Below are positions 6,217 to 6,512 of a stretch of 6,512 nt of DNA, piece by piece. The stretch spans positions 1 to 6,512 of the forward strand of contig JAHFBD010000130.1 in NCBI GenBank assembly GCA_023250175.1, read 5' to 3'. Within the stretch, counting starts at the first letter, position 1, and each line of letters starts with the position of its first letter. This DNA comes from Candidatus Melainabacteria bacterium. Lineage in GTDB: Bacteria > Cyanobacteriota > Vampirovibrionia > 2-02-FULL-35-15. The notes beneath the pieces were generated by a model. The model did not search any database, was not told where the DNA came from, and worked only from the letters and a program-made list of their open reading frames with translations. Position numbers and translations under genes: made by a program.

Positions 6217-6512
6217 CTAGGCTTTCCTTGCTCCATAAGCCTTTTTTAACAATACGTGAGACAAAGCATTAGTCATAATAATAAATACAAATAAAATTGC
6301 ACCCGTTGCAAAAAGTGCTTGTAAATGAGGGCCCGGTTCTGCATATTCAATATCACCAATAATGTTCGTTGTTAGTGTTCTAGCTAAACCCAAAAGTCCA
6401 AACAATGACTGGTATGAAAAGTCAGGCATTGTCTGAGTATTTCCTATAACCATCTTTACTGCCATAGCTTCACCAAATGCACGTCCTATCGCAAGGACAA
6501 CTGCTGTTATTA
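6217..6512 (-). CDS. pstC: Phosphate ABC transporter permease PstC, C-terminal part (cut by window edge)
   Basis: The last 97 residues of the second phosphate permease; the 5' end lies beyond the right edge. The frame stays open to 6512, and the upstream residues (ITAVVLAIGRAFGEAMAVKM) continue the family pattern, so the ATG at 6463-6465 is an internal methionine rather than the start. GRAFGEAMAVKMVIGN is the conserved PstC segment that corresponds to GRIVGESA in PstA. After it come a loop and a final membrane helix (about 66-91 of the visible part, around FATGAILFVFIIMTNALSHV) with a basic tail ending in KKAYGARKA. The stop TAG (6217-6219) is one base before the preferred pstA start, so the two permeases are cotranscribed and probably coupled in translation. 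Any Pho box would lie upstream, outside the window. Confidence 0.93.
   Translation of the reverse strand, partial: ITAVVLAIGRAFGEAMAVKMVIGNTQTMPDFSYQSLFGLLGLARTLTTNIIGDIEYAEPGPHLQALFATGAILFVFIIMTNALSHVLLKKAYGARKA
6225..6229 (-). promoter_or_regulatory. Ribosome binding site deciding the pstA start
   Basis: AAGGA on the minus strand, 9 nt before the ATG at 6213-6215 and inside the last codons of pstC. It favours that ATG over the in-frame ATG at 6234-6236, which would place this site within pstA. Confidence 0.55.

Noticed and set aside
6217..6465. A complete small gene starting at the ATG at 6465
   Set aside because: The frame continues open to the window edge and the upstream residues complete the conserved PstC motif, so this is an internal methionine of a truncated pstC.

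Overview
This is an AT-rich bacterial chromosomal segment (about one third G+C by eye, not computed) of tightly packed housekeeping genes. The encoded gamma subunit of ATP synthase looks most like the cyanobacterial branch in its termini (MPNLK start, SELASRM and YNKARQA..TQE near the C-terminus) but lacks the regulatory insertion of photosynthetic cyanobacteria. Together with the low G+C and a ferredoxin-dependent 2-oxoacid oxidoreductase, this makes an uncultured non-photosynthetic cyanobacterial relative (Melainabacteria/Vampirovibrionia type) a reasonable but unproven guess. No mobile element, RNA gene, CRISPR array or origin was found.

Layout. On the minus strand at the left, korA (1058-2920) and korB (34-1053) form a two-gene operon for a 2-oxoacid:ferredoxin oxidoreductase, with the gamma domain fused to alpha and a 4-bp gap between the genes. 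After 179 bp without a gene comes a minus-strand gene for a secreted DUF6599-like protein of unknown function (3100-4365). It diverges from atpG (4403-5296, plus strand) across only 37 bp. That space holds two overlapping sigma70-type promoters placed so that atpG would be leaderless and the DUF6599-like gene nearly so. atpG converges on the end of a phosphate transporter operon: pstA (5301-6215, minus) and the 3' part of pstC (6217 to the window edge, minus). Only 4 bp separate the atpG and pstA stop codons.

How the genes work together. KorAB links 2-oxoacid oxidation to low-potential ferredoxin. PstC/PstA form the membrane channel of the high-affinity phosphate importer, and AtpG is the rotor shaft of F1 ATP synthase. 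They are related only loosely, through energy and phosphate metabolism. atpG has no other atp gene beside it, and pstA is not followed by pstB, so two normally well-conserved operons are both broken up here. I see no clear sign of a new biological system. The most unusual parts are the overlapping divergent promoters, the isolated atpG, and the secreted protein with a Pro-Glu repeat.
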